Under the pieces are notes generated by a model. It saw only the letters and a program-made list of their open reading frames with translations. It had not been told where the DNA came from and made no database searches. A stretch of 64,000 nucleotides of DNA, taken from assembly GCF_001037495.1 (NCBI RefSeq), contig NZ_KQ089822.1:2871938-2935937 (forward strand), written 5' to 3'. A program made the translations under genes and the position numbers. This document shows positions 29,180-38,420 of the stretch, piece by piece (position 1 is the stretch's first letter; the number at the start of each line of letters is the position of its first letter). The DNA comes from Citrobacter sp. MGH106 (lineage in GTDB: Bacteria > Pseudomonadota > Gammaproteobacteria > Enterobacterales > Enterobacteriaceae).

Positions 29180-29994
29180 TGGGTATCAAGTTAATTGCGG
29201 TAGATATGGACGGTACTTTTTTAAGTGACCAAAAGACCTACAACCGTGAGCGGTTCATGGCGCAGTATCATCAGATGAAAAAACAAGGGATCCGCTTTGT
29301 TGTCGCCAGCGGTAACCAGTATTACCAGTTAATCTCCTTTTTCCCCGAACTGGCTCACGAAATCTCATTTGTGGCGGAAAACGGCGGCTGGGTGGTCAGC
29401 GAAGAGGAAGATGTATTTAACGGTGAGCTGGCAAAGGATGATTTTGATGTCGTCGTGGAACATTTGTTGACGCGAACGGACATCGACATTATTGCCTGCG
29501 GGAAAAGCAGCGCCTACACACTGAAGCAATACAGTGATGAACTAAAATCGGTCGCGGCTATGTACTATCATCGTCTTGAATTTGTAGATAACTTTGACAA
29601 CATCAACGACGTATTCTTCAAATTCGGGTTGAATATCTCAGACGATCGTATCCCCCAGGTTCAGGCGGACCTCCATAACGCAATTGGCGATATTATGGTT
29701 CCGGTTCATACGGGCTACGGCAGCATTGATTTAATTATTCCAGGAGTGCATAAGGCAAACGGTCTGCGTCTGCTACAAAAACGCTGGAATATTACCGACG
29801 ATGAAGTCGTGGTATTTGGCGATGGTGGAAATGATATTGAGATGCTGCGCCAGGCGGGCTTTAGTTTTGCGATGGCAAACGCCAAAGACACGGTGGTCGC
29901 GGCGGCAAAATATCGCGCGGGTTCAAATAACGAAGAAGGCGTGCTGGATATTATCGATCGTGTGCTCAAAAACGAAGCGCCGTTTACACAATAA
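29179..29994 (+). CDS. ybjI: HAD phosphatase YbjI (5-amino-6-(5-phospho-D-ribitylamino)uracil phosphatase)
   Basis: YbjI is a Cof-type (IIB) HAD phosphatase; in E. coli it can dephosphorylate the riboflavin precursor and sugar phosphates. The 271 residues include DMDGTF, with nucleophile Asp9 and acid Asp11. Motif II is VASGN (about 47), and motif IV is VVFGDGGNDIEML (about 213). It is clearly paralogous to ybiV at 56745 in this window. It is cotranscribed with ybjJ. Confidence 0.92.
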   Translation: MGIKLIAVDMDGTFLSDQKTYNRERFMAQYHQMKKQGIRFVVASGNQYYQLISFFPELAHEISFVAENGGWVVSEEEDVFNGELAKDDFDVVVEHLLTRTDIDIIACGKSSAYTLKQYSDELKSVAAMYYHRLEFVDNFDNINDVFFKFGLNISDDRIPQVQADLHNAIGDIMVPVHTGYGSIDLIIPGVHKANGLRLLQKRWNITDDEVVVFGDGGNDIEMLRQAGFSFAMANAKDTVVAAAKYRAGSNNEEGVLDIIDRVLKNEAPFTQ

Positions 29995-30098
29995 TCTCTT
30001 AGCACGGACGGCAACAAAACGTTGGGATGATCTCTTCATAATCCGCATCAAATTAACCCGCTGGATAATTACCTCCAGTGAACATTTCAGGTGAACTG

Positions 30099-30383
30099 AT
30101 GATGAAGAAAAGTGTACTGATGGCAGCATTGTTGCTGGGGGTTGCGGGAACGACAATGGCGCAGAGCGTAACCGTTGATGTGCCAGACGGGTATAAAGTG
30201 GTGGTGGTCCCTTCTTCCGTGAGTGTTCCACAGGCGGTAAGCGTCACGACCGCACCGCAAACGGTCTATGTTGCACCGGCCCCCGCACCTGCTCCCGTTT
30301 ATCGTGCGCATCCTTATGCACGTCATGTTGCCAGCGTTGGCGAAGGGATGATTATCGAACATCAAATCGACGACCATCACTAA
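30099..30383 (+). CDS. ybjH: YbjH family secreted protein
   Basis: This 94-residue protein has a clear signal peptide (MMKKSVLMAALLLGVAGTTM, cleaved before QSVTVDV). A Val/Pro/Ala-rich mature part and a His-rich end (IDDHH) follow. It matches E. coli YbjH, of unknown function. Two adjacent ATGs (30099 and 30102) could serve; GGTGAACTG precedes them. It is convergent with mdfA across a strong palindrome. Confidence 0.85.
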   Translation: MMKKSVLMAALLLGVAGTTMAQSVTVDVPDGYKVVVVPSSVSVPQAVSVTTAPQTVYVAPAPAPAPVYRAHPYARHVASVGEGMIIEHQIDDHH

Positions 30384-30390
30384 CGCTTTG

Positions 30391-30421
30391 AATGCCTGAT
30401 AGCGAACAACTATCAGGCATT
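30391..30421. terminator. Bidirectional hairpin between ybjH and mdfA
   Basis: A perfect 12-bp inverted repeat (AATGCCTGATAG / CTATCAGGCATT) with a 7-base loop lies 8 bp after ybjH and just before the mdfA stop. T tracts are very short on both sides. Its position between convergent genes suggests a shared terminator or mRNA 3' end protector. Confidence 0.65.
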
Positions 30422-30427
30422 GAATTC

Positions 30428-31660
30428 CTATCCTTCCCGGGAATCTCCGACCCGTTTATCCTTCAGGAAGATAAACATCAGGACCAGCCAAATTATACCG
30501 CTTGCCAGATTAAACAGGCTAAACAAGCCGTTTCCACCGATCAGATACGCATGTTTGCTCAACTCAATACCGACGGTAAAAATCAGCATCTGTAGCATGC
30601 CCATTGCGGCTGAAACAGTCCCTTTGCTCATTTCGCTGGCAAACAGTGTCAGGCGCACCAGACCTGCATTCGCCACACCTATACCAAAAGCATAAATACT
30701 CAAACCTGCCGTCATCCACAGATAAGCATGGGAAGAAACCACCGTGGCTGCCGCAGCGATAATCAACCCCACAGCAACTGGCCAACCGCCCAGAATAATC
30801 AGCGATCGTACTGTGCGCCGCGACGTCAGACGAGCCAGCACCAGATTCCCGGCAATCAGCGCACCAAAAATCGGCACCTGTAACAGACCATATTCATAGC
30901 TGCTGAGATGTTCACCACTAATAATGATAATCGGGGACTGCGCAATCCAGGCCAGTAACGGCAGGCTGACAAAGCCCAGCGCCAGTGCTCCGGCGACAAA
31001 ACGCACGTTTTTAAGCACCAGTTTGTAATCTTTGCCAAGCTCTTTAATGGATAGCTTTTCACCCAGCCGGGTTGCCGTTTCAGGCATCGCGCGCTGTAAG
31101 CCAAAAAAGGCGATGGCCGCCAGTGCCGCAAACAGAACAAACATCCCTTCCCACGGAAGAACATGCACCCAGGCGGCTCCGACTAACGGCCCCAACAAAG
31201 GTGCAATCAGCGCCACATTCGCCATGAGTGCGGTAATTTTAATACAGACCGCCTCTTCAAAGGATTCCTGAATTGCGGCATAGCCCACCGCGCCAATAAA
31301 GCACAGGCTGATCCCTTGCAAAAAACGCAGGAAGGTAAATTGCTCAATATTCTGCGCAAACAGCGTCGCCAGGCAGGTAATAATGAACCAGACAACACCG
31401 GTTAACATCACCGGGCGACGGCCTATGCGATCCGACAGCGGCCCAAGCAGCCATTGCAAAAACATGCCACCAGCCAGATAAGCAGTCATGGAAGTTGGAA
31501 CCCAATCTAATCCAGCCTGATATTGCTCCACTACTGCCAACATTCCGGGCTGGATCATATCGTTACCGATATAAGTAGAGAATTCGTAAAGCACCAGACA
31601 GAGAGGGAAAAGTAATGCCTGACGCCCCAAACGGGCGCCTGAAGATAAACGGTTCTGCAT
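30428..31660 (-). CDS. mdfA: Multidrug efflux MFS transporter MdfA
   Basis: MdfA (Cmr) is a proton-coupled multidrug exporter that exports chloramphenicol, cationic dyes and alkali cations. Starting at [12 protein letters not shown] (31660) it has 410 residues, as in E. coli; the frame is open 31 codons upstream but that part has no family match. The proton/drug-coupling acidic residues Glu26 and Asp34 are in [16 protein letters not shown], and motif A ([13 protein letters not shown]) is intact. Twelve membrane segments are visible. It diverges from ybjG. Confidence 0.96.
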   Translation of the reverse strand: MQNRLSSGARLGRQALLFPLCLVLYEFSTYIGNDMIQPGMLAVVEQYQAGLDWVPTSMTAYLAGGMFLQWLLGPLSDRIGRRPVMLTGVVWFIITCLATLFAQNIEQFTFLRFLQGISLCFIGAVGYAAIQESFEEAVCIKITALMANVALIAPLLGPLVGAAWVHVLPWEGMFVLFAALAAIAFFGLQRAMPETATRLGEKLSIKELGKDYKLVLKNVRFVAGALALGFVSLPLLAWIAQSPIIIISGEHLSSYEYGLLQVPIFGALIAGNLVLARLTSRRTVRSLIILGGWPVAVGLIIAAAATVVSSHAYLWMTAGLSIYAFGIGVANAGLVRLTLFASEMSKGTVSAAMGMLQMLIFTVGIELSKHAYLIGGNGLFSLFNLASGIIWLVLMFIFLKDKRVGDSREG

Positions 31661-31979
31661 GCAGTCTCTTAACAAATGAAAAAACGCGCAAAGTGTAATA
31701 AATGCGCCGAACTGGTGATAGTGAATTATGTGAATTGAAAGCAAAATGCGCACATTTTTACACTCGTTTTCACAATATCCTCCCGCGTTAAGGTTAATTT
31801 AAGTTGAAGTCGTTATCATGGTGATTAAATCTCAATAGCTGTATTAAAACTCTTCATTTAACAGATAAATAAGACAAAACCACTTTTTCTCAGGTGGCCG
31901 CGATTTTATGATCTGTCTGATACGGATATGAGGCGCATTGCTCGCCCTTTTTTTAAACACTGTACTGAGTCTGGATGTT
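31661..31979. promoter_or_regulatory. Divergent mdfA/ybjG promoter region
   Basis: This is a 319-bp AT-rich region without an ORF that I can support. It should hold both promoters. TTAAGGTTAATTTAAGTTG at 31789-31807 resembles direct GTTAA-type repeats of the kind bound by PhoP/BasR-like response regulators, and E. coli ybjG is BasR-controlled. I could not confirm spacing to a promoter. Confidence 0.4.
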
Positions 31980-32588
31980 ATGCTGGAAAATCTGAATAAC
32001 TCGCTTTTTTACCTGATCAACGCCACGCCAGACTCTGCGCAGTGGGCGATCTCGCTTGCCATTTTTATCGCCAAAGATCTGATCAATATCGTACCGATAT
32101 TAGCCGTTGTACTCTGGCTTTGGGGCCCGCGTAGCCGTGTTATCATTCAGCGTCAGTTGGTTATAAAAATGGCGATCGCGCTGATCGTCGGTTTAACCAT
32201 TTCGTGGCTGATGGGCCATCTGTTCCCGCACGATCGTCCGTTCGTTAACCATATCGGTTACAACTTCCTGCACCATGCGCCTGATGACTCTTTCCCAAGC
32301 GATCACGGTACGGTCATTTTTACCTTTGCGCTGGCGTTTTTGTTCTGGCATCGCCTCTGGTCTGGCGCACTGTTGATGGTCATCGCTGTCGCAATTGCCT
32401 GGTCGCGGGTTTACCTCGGCGTACACTGGCCGCTGGATATGCTGGGCGGATTGCTGGCAGGCCTGATCGGCTGCCTGAGTGCACAGATGATCTGGCAACG
32501 ATTTGGCGACCCTCTGTATAACGGTTTGCAAGCGTGCTATCGCACCTGCTTCGCCCTGCCCATCCGTAAGGGCTGGGTGCGTGACTAA
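31980..32588 (+). CDS. ybjG: Undecaprenyl-diphosphatase YbjG
   Basis: YbjG is a PAP2-family membrane phosphatase that recycles undecaprenyl pyrophosphate for peptidoglycan synthesis and gives low-level bacitracin tolerance. From the ATG at 31980 (MLENLNNSLF) it has 202 residues, four more than the K-12 protein I recall. The three PAP2 motifs are visible: KxxxxxxRP-like HLFPHDRPF, PSDHGTV, and SRVYLGVHWPLD. Upstream in-frame codons have no family support. Confidence 0.93.
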   Translation: MLENLNNSLFYLINATPDSAQWAISLAIFIAKDLINIVPILAVVLWLWGPRSRVIIQRQLVIKMAIALIVGLTISWLMGHLFPHDRPFVNHIGYNFLHHAPDDSFPSDHGTVIFTFALAFLFWHRLWSGALLMVIAVAIAWSRVYLGVHWPLDMLGGLLAGLIGCLSAQMIWQRFGDPLYNGLQACYRTCFALPIRKGWVRD

Positions 32589-32654
32589 CCCTTGGTAAAA
32601 AGAGTAGTATTAGGCGCGCGATACTGATCGCATACTCTACTCATCAGGGGAAAT

Positions 32655-33413
32655 ATGGAAACACGACGCGACGAGCGTATTGGTCAATTGCTGCAGGCAC
32701 TGAAACGCAGCGATAAATTACACCTTAAAGAAGCCGCGACGCTGTTGGGCGTATCTGAGATGACCATCCGTCGCGATCTGAACAATAACAATGCCCCTGT
32801 GGTATTGCTTGGGGGTTATATTGTTCTGGAACCCCGTAGCGCCAGCCACTACCTAATCAGCGACCAAAAATCCCGCCTGGTGGATGAAAAACGGCGCGCC
32901 GCGCAGCAGGCTGCAAGCCTCGTTCAGGCGCATCAGACAATTTTTTTTGACTGCGGTACAACTACGCCGTGGATCATCGAAGCGATAGATAATGAACTGC
33001 CCTTCACAGCTATCTGTTACTCGCTGAATACGTTTCTGGCACTACAGGAAAAACCACAGTGTCGCGTCATCCTGTGTGGGGGTGAATTCCATGCCAGCAA
33101 TGCGATTTTCAAACCACTCGATTTCCAGGAAACACTGAATAACCTGTGCCCGGATATTGCCTTTTACTCCGCCGCTGGCGTTCATATTGACAAGGGCGCG
33201 ACCTGTTTTAACCTGGAAGAGTTACCGGTTAAACATTGGGCGATGTCGATGGCGCAATATCACGTTCTGGTGGTAGATCACAGTAAATTTGGCAAGGTGC
33301 GTCCCGCACGGATGGGAGAATTAAAACGCTTTAATACCATCATCAGTGATAACCGTCCTGACGATGAATTTGTTAATTACGCTAAAGCACAGCATATTAA
33401 GCTGATGTATTGA
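32655..33413 (+). CDS. deoR: Deoxyribose operon repressor DeoR
   Basis: DeoR represses deoCABD and other nucleoside genes and is released by deoxyribose-5-phosphate. The 252 residues match E. coli. The helix-turn-helix lies at about residues 5-57 (LHLKEAATLLGVSEMTIRRDL), and the sugar-phosphate-sensing DeoRC domain follows, with the DCGTTT motif. GGGGAAAT precedes the ATG. The gene is convergent with dacC across a REP-like element. Confidence 0.96.
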   Translation: METRRDERIGQLLQALKRSDKLHLKEAATLLGVSEMTIRRDLNNNNAPVVLLGGYIVLEPRSASHYLISDQKSRLVDEKRRAAQQAASLVQAHQTIFFDCGTTTPWIIEAIDNELPFTAICYSLNTFLALQEKPQCRVILCGGEFHASNAIFKPLDFQETLNNLCPDIAFYSAAGVHIDKGATCFNLEELPVKHWAMSMAQYHVLVVDHSKFGKVRPARMGELKRFNTIISDNRPDDEFVNYAKAQHIKLMY

Positions 33414-33420
33414 TGGGGTT

Positions 33421-33448
33421 TGCCGGACAGCGATAACGCCATCCGGCA
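33421..33448. repeat. REP-like palindrome between deoR and dacC
   Basis: The inverted repeat TGCCGGA / TCCGGCA, enclosing a 14-base middle, matches the conserved ends of enterobacterial REP units. It lies in the 45-bp gap between two convergent genes, the usual location for REPs. Confidence 0.75.
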
Positions 33449-33458
33449 ATGACTGAAA

Positions 33459-34661
33459 TTAAGAGAACCAGCCACCAAACCACTGGTGGAACTTCATCAT
33501 CACAAAGTCCCACATCCGGCTAAAGAATCCGCCCTCTTCAACCGCTTCCATCACCATCAACGGACGCTGTTCAATAGATTTCCCGTTAAGCTGGAAGTCG
33601 ATAGTTCCGACAACCTGGCCTTTCTTCAACGGAGCGGTTAATTGCGGTTCAGTCAGAGTAAAGCTGGCCTTCAGGTTTTTAAGCTGACCACGTGGGATAG
33701 TCACAGATCCGCCTTCTCCAGCCCCCAGATTGACTTCACTCTTATCACCAAACCAGACGCGCTGGGTCACGAAAGTTGCATCCGGCTTGATCGGTGTAAC
33801 GGTTTCAAAGAAACGAAAGCCCCACGTGAGCAGTTTTTCTGACTCATTGAAACGAATACGATCGGTTTTCGCCCCTAACACCACGGAGATCAGGCGCATA
33901 TCACCTTGCGTTGCGGAGGCCACCAGGTTATATCCTGCACCTGTAGTGGTACCCGTTTTCATACCATCAACATTCAGGTTGGTGCTCCACAACAGGCGGT
34001 TGCGGTTCGGTTGACGAATTTTATTGAAGGTAAACTCTTTCTCTTTATGGATGGCGTACTCTTCTGGCACATCGTGGATTAACGCTTTGCCCAGCAACGC
34101 CATATCACGCGCGGTACTGAACTGCCCTGGCGCATCCAGACCATGTACCGTCTGGAAAGTGGTGTTGGTCAGTCCCAGTTTTTGCGCGTAACCGTTCATC
34201 AAACCAATAAAGGATTCCTGACTACCGGCCACGTAATCTGCCAGAGCGATACAGGCATCATTACCGGACTGGATGATAATGCCTTTATTCAGATCGGACA
34301 CCGCTACCTGATCGCCAGGCTTCAGGAACATCACCGAAGATCCACGCAGGGCCGGGTTGCCCGTCGCCCAGGCATCTTTCCCCACGGTCACCATGTCAGT
34401 CAGGTTAATTTTCCCCGCCTTCAGCGCCTGACCAACCACATAGCTGGTCATAATTTTAGTCAGACTGGCTGGGTCCAGTTTCTCGTCAGCATTGCCTTCC
34501 GCCAGAACCTTGCCGCTGGCGTAATCCATTAAGATCCACGCCCGCGCATCCACGCTCGGCGGGGCCGTTGGTTGCTCCACCGCCTGTGCGGTTGGTGCAA
34601 AAAGGAATAAGAGTGCTGAACCTGCAGCCAGGCTGCGAAGGGAAGAGAAGTATTGCGTCAT
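33459..34661 (-). CDS. dacC: D-alanyl-D-alanine carboxypeptidase DacC (PBP6)
   Basis: PBP6 trims the terminal D-Ala of peptidoglycan pentapeptides in the periplasm. The 400 residues match E. coli from [11 protein letters not shown] (34661). A signal peptide is cleaved near AQA-VEQ. Serine-protease-like motifs are Ser66-x-x-Lys69 (PASLTKIM), SGN (QSGNDAC) and KTG (GMKTGTT). The C-terminal amphipathic helix that anchors PBP5/6 to the membrane is present ([17 protein letters not shown]). The open frame extends 13 codons upstream without family support. Confidence 0.96.
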   Translation of the reverse strand: MTQYFSSLRSLAAGSALLFLFAPTAQAVEQPTAPPSVDARAWILMDYASGKVLAEGNADEKLDPASLTKIMTSYVVGQALKAGKINLTDMVTVGKDAWATGNPALRGSSVMFLKPGDQVAVSDLNKGIIIQSGNDACIALADYVAGSQESFIGLMNGYAQKLGLTNTTFQTVHGLDAPGQFSTARDMALLGKALIHDVPEEYAIHKEKEFTFNKIRQPNRNRLLWSTNLNVDGMKTGTTTGAGYNLVASATQGDMRLISVVLGAKTDRIRFNESEKLLTWGFRFFETVTPIKPDATFVTQRVWFGDKSEVNLGAGEGGSVTIPRGQLKNLKASFTLTEPQLTAPLKKGQVVGTIDFQLNGKSIEQRPLMVMEAVEEGGFFSRMWDFVMMKFHQWFGGWFS

Positions 34662-34980
34662 AAATGCCACCCGAGTATCCATTCCAAAAAACCACGTCAT
34701 AACACACCGTGTTTACACAAACTGCATCGGCCCAACCAACGCAGAAGAGGCCTGATGGATGACGTGTAAAATAAGTGCGGTGAGTAATAACGCACTAACG
34801 AGCTTAAAGAAACCGTAAGTTGGTAAAGTTTTTAAAGTTTATGCAATAACATTGCGCTGCGCTGCCCCCATCACGATTTTTTTACACCTTGTTGCGTAAA
34901 TATTAGGTTTACCCCACCATGTGAACCTGTCAGATGCTGAATGCAGACATAAAGCTGCTCAATTAATTTGCGGAGTTACT
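34662..34980. promoter_or_regulatory. Divergent dacC/gstB region
   Basis: This is a 319-bp gap without a supportable ORF. A GTG-initiated extension of gstB into it (from 34921) is in frame, but the family start is 34981. The AT-rich stretch at 34795-34850 probably contains promoter elements. No clear hairpin or operator was identified. Confidence 0.4.
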
Positions 34981-35607
34981 ATGATTACACTGTGGGGTCG
35001 AAATAACTCGACCAACGTAAAGAAAGTGTTGTGGACGCTCGAAGAACTGGAACTACCGTATACCCAAATCCTGGCGGGCGGGCAGCATGGCATTAACCAC
35101 GATGCGGACTATCTGGCAATGAATCCCAACGGCCTGGTTCCGCTACTGCGCGATGATGAAACCGACGTATTACTGTGGGAATCCAACACCATTGTCCGCT
35201 ATCTGGCTGCCCAGTACGGGCAAAAGCGTTTGTGGATTGATGCTCCGGCAAAGCGCGCTGAAGGCGAAAAATGGATGGACTGGGCTAACCAGACGTTGAG
35301 TCCTGCACACCGGGTGATTTTATTCGGTCTGGTCAGAACACCGGCTGAACAACGTGACCAGGCAGCCATCGACGCAGGGGCGAAGGTTTGCGATAACCTG
35401 CTTAGCATTCTTGACGACGCGCTGGCAAACCAACCATGGTTCTCCGGGGCTGAATTTGGTACCGGCGATATTGCCGTCGCACCGTTCATCTATAACCTGT
35501 TTAACGTCGGCCTGAGCTGGACCCACCGACCTCATCTTGAACGCTGGTATCAGCAGCTCACCGAGCGTCCGGCATTCCAGAAAGTGGTCATGATCCCAGT
35601 CAGCTAA
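34981..35607 (+). CDS. gstB: Glutathione S-transferase GstB
   Basis: GstB is a theta-class-like glutathione transferase; in E. coli it acts on bromoacetate and similar haloacids. The 208 residues match E. coli from [15 protein letters not shown]. The N-terminal thioredoxin-like domain (1-80) contains the cis-Pro and glutathione-binding NPNGLVPLL and LWESNTI segments. A helical C-terminal domain follows. CGGAG precedes the ATG. It is convergent with yliI (20 bp). Confidence 0.95.
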   Translation: MITLWGRNNSTNVKKVLWTLEELELPYTQILAGGQHGINHDADYLAMNPNGLVPLLRDDETDVLLWESNTIVRYLAAQYGQKRLWIDAPAKRAEGEKWMDWANQTLSPAHRVILFGLVRTPAEQRDQAAIDAGAKVCDNLLSILDDALANQPWFSGAEFGTGDIAVAPFIYNLFNVGLSWTHRPHLERWYQQLTERPAFQKVVMIPVS

Positions 35608-35627
35608 TAGCGTCAATGATGCAATGT

Positions 35628-36737
35628 TCAGGGACTCACCTTAAGTAATTCCCCGTCGGACTCGTCGGTTAACACATATAAATAACCGTCTGGTCCGACA
35701 CGCACATCACGGATCCGTTGCCCCCTTTCCCGCAAAATGCGTCCGTCCTCCGTCACGTTATTCCCGTTGACGCTTAACACGATCACGTCCTGTTCTTTCA
35801 ACGCGCCAATAAACAGTTTCTGCTGCCACTGCGGGAAGGTATCGCGGTTATAAAAAGCCATTCCGCTGACTGCGGGAGATTTTTCCCAGTAAAAGACGGG
35901 TTGTTCAGTACCGTCGACTATTTCGCCCTGTGATTCCGGAATTTTAAAACCACTGTAGTTAACACCCCAGGTCGCTATCGGCCAGCCATAGTTTTTACCT
36001 TTTTCGGGGACATTAATTTCATCGCCTCCGCGTGGACCATGCTCATTTAACCACAACACCTCACTCCAGGGATTCATCGCCATGCCCTGCGGATTACGAA
36101 TGCCGTACGACCAAATTTCAGGACGAGCACCAGCCTGATTCACAAAGGGATTGTCTGACGGAATTTTGCCCTGCTCGGTCAGACGCACAACCTTGCCTTG
36201 CAACTTATCCAGATCCTGAGCGGTAGAACGCTGATTATTCTCTCCCAGTCCAATAAACAGATAACCTTTGCCATCAAACACCATGCGTCCGCCAAAATGG
36301 TTTCCGGTTGAGAGTTTAGGCATTTGGCGAAAAATCGCCTTGAATCCCTCCAGATGCTTGAGGTCATCACTCAGTCGTCCGTAGCCTACGGCTGTCCCTG
36401 CTTTCCCTTCATGGTTGGCTTCAGCATAACTGAGCCAAACCCGCCGGGAGTGTTCAAAATCCGGCGCTAACACCACGTCGAGTAATCCTCCCTGGCCATT
36501 TACCCAAACCTTTGGCACACCGGTCAGCGGATCTGAAAGCCCCTTACCGGGTTGCCAGAGTCGAAGTTGTCCTCCCCGAAGCGTAATGAGTATGCCGCGA
36601 TTATCAGGTAAAAAAGCAAGTGACCAGGGATGGTCAAGTTTGGTTTGCAACACTTCAACCTTCACAGCAGACAGTTCAGCACCGGCAAAAGGGGAAAGTA
36701 ACGCAAACGAGGCAACACAGAGAAAGAGTCGACGCAT
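35628..36737 (-). CDS. yliI: PQQ-dependent aldose sugar dehydrogenase YliI
   Basis: YliI is a soluble six-bladed beta-propeller glucose dehydrogenase (GSDH family) that oxidises aldoses in the periplasm when PQQ is supplied. The 369 residues begin with a signal peptide (MRRLFLCVASFALLSPFAGA). Family motifs include LDHPWSLAFLPD, GRMVFDGKGYLFIGLGE, YGIRNPQGMA and GPRGGDEIN. It is two residues shorter than the K-12 protein I recall. Confidence 0.94.
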   Translation of the reverse strand: MRRLFLCVASFALLSPFAGAELSAVKVEVLQTKLDHPWSLAFLPDNRGILITLRGGQLRLWQPGKGLSDPLTGVPKVWVNGQGGLLDVVLAPDFEHSRRVWLSYAEANHEGKAGTAVGYGRLSDDLKHLEGFKAIFRQMPKLSTGNHFGGRMVFDGKGYLFIGLGENNQRSTAQDLDKLQGKVVRLTEQGKIPSDNPFVNQAGARPEIWSYGIRNPQGMAMNPWSEVLWLNEHGPRGGDEINVPEKGKNYGWPIATWGVNYSGFKIPESQGEIVDGTEQPVFYWEKSPAVSGMAFYNRDTFPQWQQKLFIGALKEQDVIVLSVNGNNVTEDGRILRERGQRIRDVRVGPDGYLYVLTDESDGELLKVSP

Positions 36738-36839
36738 AACACCTCCTTAATGGCTCTGCATAAAGCGTAGCCAGCAGGAGGAGATATCCTGCTACTTTTA
36801 CATAATATTAACGAAAAGGGGGAGCACCCTCCCCCTGGT

Positions 36840-37223
36840 TCAGACGTGTTCCAATGTTGAGTAGCTCTGCAAGCTTTGGATACTCAGCGTCAGCGTTGTC
36901 AGGCAGTTTTCAAGTTTCTCTGCGTTAACAGCAATAAAATTTGGACAGTCATGATGTCCACTCATAAGACAAACAGCGGCGGCGGCTAACGCCCCTTCAG
37001 CACGATGAAGGGCATTCCACTCTTCCTGATCAAGATGCATACCGTGGAGCTGTGATTGATCGTGTAGTTCGCGATTCAGTGCAAAAAAACCATCACGCAG
37101 ACGATCGTTCTCGCTGACTGACATGTAGCCTTTCGCCTTCCTCAACAACAGATAAGCGGCGAGGTCGATGCGGGCGTTTATCAACTTGTTGAGAAGATCG
37201 GTTCTCAGTCTGTCAACAACCAT
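36840..37223 (-). CDS. bssR: Biofilm regulator BssR
   Basis: BssR (YliH) is a small cytoplasmic protein that represses biofilm formation in E. coli through indole and AI-2 signalling. The 127 residues begin MVVDRLRTDLLNKL; a strong GAGGAGG 8 bases before the ATG at 37223 decides the start over an in-frame ATG 11 codons upstream. The sequence is clearly more diverged from K-12 than neighbouring genes, especially in the first 60 residues. The middle (LMSGHHDCPNF) and C-terminus (TLSIQSLQ) are conserved. Confidence 0.92.
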   Translation of the reverse strand: MVVDRLRTDLLNKLINARIDLAAYLLLRKAKGYMSVSENDRLRDGFFALNRELHDQSQLHGMHLDQEEWNALHRAEGALAAAAVCLMSGHHDCPNFIAVNAEKLENCLTTLTLSIQSLQSYSTLEHV

Positions 37224-37462
37224 ACTTTGTTCCTCCTCTTTCCAACCATAGTGCAACTTAATAGTATGGTTGTTTTTTGAACAAATTGATGCTCTATATC
37301 AATAAACCCTAATTGATTAACATAATTTACAATGTTACAACCTGTAGCTGCGGACAGAGTCGTTGTGCTCACGGAGAGACAACCTCCCTCAGATCTCTGA
37401 CTTACCGGTCATTTTTTGCTATACCTGTGGGATTACTGCGCGACGCTTAGCATGAGGGGACT

Positions 37463-38410
37463 ATGTCAAAAGCAAATGATGCAGAAAAAATACGCACGCT
37501 ATCAAAGATAGACCTCAATCTGCTGATGATTTTCTGTTTGATCTATAGCGTAGGCAGTATCAGCAGGGTCGCTGACATGCTGAATATTTCGCCCTCTGCC
37601 GTCAGCCAATCATTAAGGAAGCTACGCGAATTAATGGGGGATAACTTATTTGTCCGCAGCGGCAATGCTCTGTTGCCGACAGTCTATTCCGACGAGCTTT
37701 ATGACAATACGATCCCAATTATCGACAAACTCTCACTGCTGATGCCACATTCGTCCCCGGCAACAAAAAAAAGACTCACTCTGTACACTGAATCTTTTAT
37801 TTCTCCGATCGTTATTCCCGATGTCACAGCCAAAATAATCAACACTGACGCTGATATTAGCCTCCTGCATCTTACCGCCGATTTAAATGAGCAAAGCATT
37901 ATTGAGTTGTTAAACATGCGGCAGGCGGATGTTGTTTTTTCAACCTTTTCGGTTGAATCAGGGGGGATCTCCTGCCAAAAAATATGTGATATGCGCCTGG
38001 TACTGGCCGCTTCACAGAATAATACGTTGTATGAGAATTCGATTAGTGAAGAAATGTTCCGACGCGCAAATCTCGTCGGCTATAACACAAAAAATGAAAA
38101 GATTATTTACCACAGAAGCATCGTTGATAAGAAATTCAGAACTGGAGAGCGCTGCCTGCTAACCTCTTCTTTTACAGCAATACTCACCATTGTATCTAAT
38201 ACACAATGTGTAGGCGTGATCCCGGAAAAAGTATTTAACACTCACGCAAAACTTTACGGGTTAAAAAAAATAAACACACCATTCCCGTTACCGCAATTTA
38301 GTATTTATGCTTCATCGCGTAAAGAAACCAGTACCCATAAGATACTGGCTCCCATTCTGGCTGAATTACAAGCGCCTCCCGGTCCTGAAAACCTGGAAGG
38401 GCACCTGTAG
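37463..38410 (+). CDS. LysR-family regulator, LeuO-like helix-turn-helix
   Basis: This 315-residue LysR protein opens with KIDLNLLMIFCLIYSVGSIS and the helix-turn-helix VADMLNISPSAVSQSLRKL, the pattern of the LeuO/NodD-like subgroup (IDLNLL... LTPSAISQS). The effector domain covers about residues 95-300. It is convergent with the glycogen-phosphorylase-like gene (10 bp apart). GAGGGGA precedes the ATG. It lies between bssR and rimO, which are adjacent in K-12, so it is accessory. Its base composition looks more AT-rich than the flanking core genes. Confidence 0.87.
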   Translation: MSKANDAEKIRTLSKIDLNLLMIFCLIYSVGSISRVADMLNISPSAVSQSLRKLRELMGDNLFVRSGNALLPTVYSDELYDNTIPIIDKLSLLMPHSSPATKKRLTLYTESFISPIVIPDVTAKIINTDADISLLHLTADLNEQSIIELLNMRQADVVFSTFSVESGGISCQKICDMRLVLAASQNNTLYENSISEEMFRRANLVGYNTKNEKIIYHRSIVDKKFRTGERCLLTSSFTAILTIVSNTQCVGVIPEKVFNTHAKLYGLKKINTPFPLPQFSIYASSRKETSTHKILAPILAELQAPPGPENLEGHL

Positions 38411-38420
38411 TCATTAAAGG

